A stretch of DNA of 58,256 bases from Planctomycetaceae bacterium (lineage in GTDB: Bacteria; Planctomycetota; Phycisphaerae; Phycisphaerales; SM1A02), in the NCBI GenBank assembly GCA_021297795.1, contig JAJTGL010000019.1, forward strand, positions 1 through 58,256, in the 5' to 3' direction. Below, in pieces: positions 55,983 through 58,256 of this stretch (position 1 is the first letter of the stretch; the number at the start of each line of letters is the position of its first letter). A program made the position numbers and the translations under genes. The notes below the pieces were generated by a model. That model saw only the letters and a list, made by a program, of their open reading frames with translations. It was not told the DNA's origin and ran no database searches.

Positions 55983-56879
55983 TCATCGCACCTTCACCGC
56001 GATCAGCTCCATGACTGTCGGAGTCACGAAGATGGAGGCTGGATCGCGCTCGCTCTCGGCCAATGCAGCGAGCACCCGATGCCCCCACGAGGCATCGCGA
56101 ACCCCGAGTTCGACCAACCGGGGAACGTTGGTCCGCACGAACTCGGCCGGCCAGCGCCAGTTTCGCTCGTGCGGGCGGGTCGCGAAGCCGATCGGGCGGG
56201 CGGAAACGAGGTCGAAGCCCGCCTCGACGAGGGTTCGGGGCAGCGCGAGCGCCGCATCCGGTTCGCCGCCCTGGGCCCGCCAGCTCTCGTAGACCGCTTC
56301 GACGAACGCGGCGATCTCGGGGCGCCTGGGGATGAGGCCGTAGTTCGAGTAGGCGAAGTACTCGTGCAGGATGAACCGCCCGCCCGGACGAAGCGCGGCG
56401 GCGGCGGAATCGACGAGTCGCCGCACGTCCGGCACGAAGCAGGCGACCCATCGGCACCAGACGGCATCGAGGTCGCGTGCGGGGAGCGGCGCCTGCATCA
56501 GATCCGCCTCGTGGGTTTCGATCCACGCATGGCCGGCGGCCTTCGAGGCGCTCGCGAGTGCATCGAGGAACCGGCGACTCCGGTCGATTGCATGGACGCG
56601 GCCGGTGGAGCCCACCAGGCGCGCCAGGTCAACCGAAGCGAACCCGGGTCCGCAGCCGACGTCGGCCACGCGGGCTCCCGGCCCGATGCCCGCGGCGTGC
56701 CACGCGCGATGCACCTCCTCGCGCCAGACCGAATGCTGGAACGCAAGTCGGTCGATCTCGGCGTCGTGGGTTCCGAGCACGTAGTCGCGCTCGGCGTGTG
56801 ACGGAGGGGTGGAGGTGGGGGCGGGAGCTGGCGTCGGCTCGCGGCGGGGGGAATCCCGAGAGGAATCCGTCGAGTTCAT
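55983..56879 (-). CDS. Class I SAM-dependent methyltransferase
   Basis: 298 residues. SAM motif I is VADVGCGPGFASVDLA (about residues 71-86), with the acidic end of strand 2 in VHAIDRS and the motif IV region DLDAVWCRWVACF. The post-motif HEYFAYSNYGL may line the substrate site. The N-terminal 28 residues are Ser/Pro-rich and disordered. The ATG at 56879 is used. It precedes the SET gene by 268 bp on the same strand and may be part of the same transcript. Substrate unknown. Confidence 0.85.
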   Translation of the reverse strand: MNSTDSSRDSPRREPTPAPAPTSTPPSHAERDYVLGTHDAEIDRLAFQHSVWREEVHRAWHAAGIGPGARVADVGCGPGFASVDLARLVGSTGRVHAIDRSRRFLDALASASKAAGHAWIETHEADLMQAPLPARDLDAVWCRWVACFVPDVRRLVDSAAAALRPGGRFILHEYFAYSNYGLIPRRPEIAAFVEAVYESWRAQGGEPDAALALPRTLVEAGFDLVSARPIGFATRPHERNWRWPAEFVRTNVPRLVELGVRDASWGHRVLAALAESERDPASIFVTPTVMELIAVKVR

Positions 56880-57020
56880 CCGTGATTTGTACCGGACGCG
56901 ATCGCCTCGTGCGATTGGCGCGTTGGGGGCGAATCCCCGGAGCCCGGTCGGCGATCGCGCCGATGATGCCAACGGCATCGCATCGCCGCTCCGGATCGAG
57001 GTCCTCACATCCGTGCCGTC

Positions 57021-57839
57021 ATGTCACCCCGCGCCCATTCTCCCATCCTGCAGGCTCGGCTTGCGATCTCGCTGGCGTGGGTGGCGGGTTACACGAACAC
57101 GATCGCGGTGCTCGTCTGCGGGCACGTCGCGAGCCACGTGACCGGCCATGCAGGTCAGCTCGGGCAGGCGGCGACGGAGGGCGACTGGGAGCTGCTGCGC
57201 TTCGTGGCGGCCGTGCTCGCCGCGTTCTTCCTCGGCGCGGTGCTCTCCGCGTGTGCGACCGAATTCGCGCGATGGCGTGGACTTCGATCGATCTACGTGG
57301 CGCCGGCCGCCCTCGAGATCCTGCTTCTCGTCGTGTTCGCGAATCTCGTGCGGCTTCACGATCCGGCGCGGATCGAGTCGGGTGCGATGCTCTGGTGGAT
57401 GGTGATCGTCGCGTCGGTGGCGATGGGCCTCCAGAACGCGACCATCACGCGGATCTCGGGCGGCGTGGTGCGGACGACGCATCTCACGGGCGTCCTCACC
57501 GACCTCGGGCTCGAGTCGGTGCAGCAGGCGATGAAGCGACTGGCGCGTGTGGACGAAAAGGTCGCGGGCGCGGCCGGTCCCCCCGCGACTTCCCACGCGA
57601 ACTCCGACGCGGCCGAACACGCGGCCGAACACGTCGCGCCGAACCCTCGGTGGCGGCTCCTCCTCCTGGCCTCGATCTTCGGGGCCTTCGTCTTCGGCAG
57701 CGGCTCCGCGGCATTCGGCTTTGCGCGCGCGGCGCACTGGAGCATGCTGCCGCCCGTCCTCCTCCTTGCCTGGATCCTCGTCGCCGACCTGCGCACGCCG
57801 ATCGCGGAGATCGACGCGCGCAGGTTCGAGCGCTGGTGA
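57021..57839 (+). CDS. DUF1275 (YoaK-like) membrane protein
   Basis: 272 residues with about six membrane helices. The start (LAISLAWVAGYTNTIAVLVC) and the mid motif MGLQNATITRISGGVVRTTHLTG are characteristic of YoaK/DUF1275 proteins, whose transport role is unproven. A His-rich, Ala-rich loop (about 195-210) is specific to this protein. Divergent from the methyltransferase gene and convergent with the next. Confidence 0.9.
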   Translation: MSPRAHSPILQARLAISLAWVAGYTNTIAVLVCGHVASHVTGHAGQLGQAATEGDWELLRFVAAVLAAFFLGAVLSACATEFARWRGLRSIYVAPAALEILLLVVFANLVRLHDPARIESGAMLWWMVIVASVAMGLQNATITRISGGVVRTTHLTGVLTDLGLESVQQAMKRLARVDEKVAGAAGPPATSHANSDAAEHAAEHVAPNPRWRLLLLASIFGAFVFGSGSAAFGFARAAHWSMLPPVLLLAWILVADLRTPIAEIDARRFERW

Positions 57840-57879
57840 CGAGGTTGTCGACGCGCCGGGTGCGTGCGCGGTCCGGCGC

Positions 57880-58209
57880 TCATGAAGAGGTCGAACCGTC
57901 CCGGCTCCCGACGTCCGACGCAAGCAGCGAACGCGTGGTCCACGCGAGGAGGCCCGCGCCGATGAAGGCGATCGCCGCCGTGGCGAGCGCGGCGCCCGCG
58001 GCGCCGACCTCAGGTTCGAGCCGAATGTAGACCGCGCCGAGGACCAGCATCGCTCCGAGGAGAAGAAGCGCGGCGGTCACCATCGCGAGCGCCACGCCGC
58101 GAAGGAGCCGCCAGGCGAAGAAAGCGCCCTCGATCCGCAGCCTGCGTCCCTCGACCTCCGCGAGCTCGGCCGCGAGCACGAGGAAGCGCGCCATCGTCTG
58201 CACGCTCAC
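57880..58209 (-). CDS. Holin-like small membrane protein (DUF1469/YqjE-like)
   Basis: 109 residues. An N-terminal amphipathic helix (FLVLAAELAEVEGRRLRIEG) is followed by two membrane helices (GVALAMVTAALLLLGAMLVL, ALATAAIAFIGAGLLAW). This is the plan of the putative actinobacterial holin-X/holin superfamily III proteins, often misnamed phage holins. The GTG at 58209 overlaps the stop of the upstream fragment (GTGA), supporting this start; a downstream ATG at 58194 is possible. Confidence 0.75.
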   Translation of the reverse strand: MSVQTMARFLVLAAELAEVEGRRLRIEGAFFAWRLLRGVALAMVTAALLLLGAMLVLGAVYIRLEPEVGAAGAALATAAIAFIGAGLLAWTTRSLLASDVGSRDGSTSS

Positions 58210-58256
58210 TCCTTCGGCCCCGTGCGCATGCCGGTGGTGCCCATGCCGCCGAACTT
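58206..58256 (-). CDS. C-terminal fragment of a gene cut by the window edge
   Basis: The minus-strand frame at the edge encodes KFGGMGTTGMRTGPKE followed by TGA at 58206-58208. Its GTGA overlap with the holin-like gene mirrors the overlaps elsewhere in the window. Sixteen residues are too few for a family call. Confidence 0.45.
   Translation of the reverse strand, partial: KFGGMGTTGMRTGPKE

Overview
The window looks like a chromosomal segment of a planctomycete, most likely of the class Phycisphaerae. It is visibly G+C-rich. Two exported proteins carry dockerin-like pairs of DxNxDGxVxxxDLxxxLxxWG type, a hallmark of exported proteins in that class. There are also a type II pseudopilin-like protein, a sulfatase-modifying-factor-like domain and an ECF sigma factor with an apparent anti-sigma partner. 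The class assignment is inference from protein style; no rRNA is present to confirm it.

Layout. 1-6 kb: the end of a chemoreceptor, then on the minus strand a STAS protein, an isolated nuoB, a secreted esterase translationally coupled to nuoB, and a coiled-coil protein. 6-12 kb: a pseudouridine synthase coupled to a large exported repeat protein with a PDZ-like start; FmdB-like, DUF429 and queE genes; tRNA-Leu(GAG). 12-17 kb: an exported zinc metallopeptidase with a C-terminal dockerin pair, smpB and a short-chain dehydrogenase. 17-24 kb: an rseP-like site-2 protease broken near its C-terminus, dxr with a Ser-rich insertion, and an RNase E/G carrying an IF-2 N-terminal domain. 24-31 kb: ptsI, dnaK, a bisphosphate-nucleotidase-like gene and an endonuclease/exonuclease/phosphatase membrane protein. 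31-38.6 kb: pseudopilin, ECF sigma/anti-sigma pair, ABC-F ATPase and two zinc-ribbon membrane proteins. 38.6-48 kb: a class IV aminotransferase, dnaE, a dockerin/SUMF1-like protein, prfA and rpmE. 48-51 kb: thioredoxin coupled to a CopA-like P-type ATPase that is frameshifted near its end. 51-58 kb: a minus-strand cluster of SAM methyltransferase, SET-domain methyltransferase and a Pls/PosA-type NRPS-like membrane synthetase, then a DUF1275 protein, a holin-like membrane protein and an edge fragment.

How the genes work together. Much of the window is housekeeping: translation (smpB, prfA, rpmE, tRNA-Leu, pseudouridine synthase), replication (dnaE), RNA decay, isoprenoid synthesis (dxr), chaperone (dnaK) and queuosine precursor synthesis (queE). 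The clearest specialised unit is the methyltransferase-SET-Pls cluster, which suggests a membrane-bound amino-acid-polymer synthetase with methyl-transfer partners. Many neighbours share a 4-bp stop/start overlap (ATGA or GTGA), so translational coupling is common even between apparently unrelated genes.

A second theme is local sequence duplication. Short tandem arrays of 11, 14 and 20 bp sit in intergenic DNA, several directly after a stop codon. The end of one CDS is partly repeated just past its stop, and a 335-bp tandem duplication between rpmE and prfA carries a second copy of the rpmE tail plus palindromic REP-like units. Two conserved genes (rseP, copA) are disrupted; real mutation and assembly error cannot be told apart from the sequence alone.
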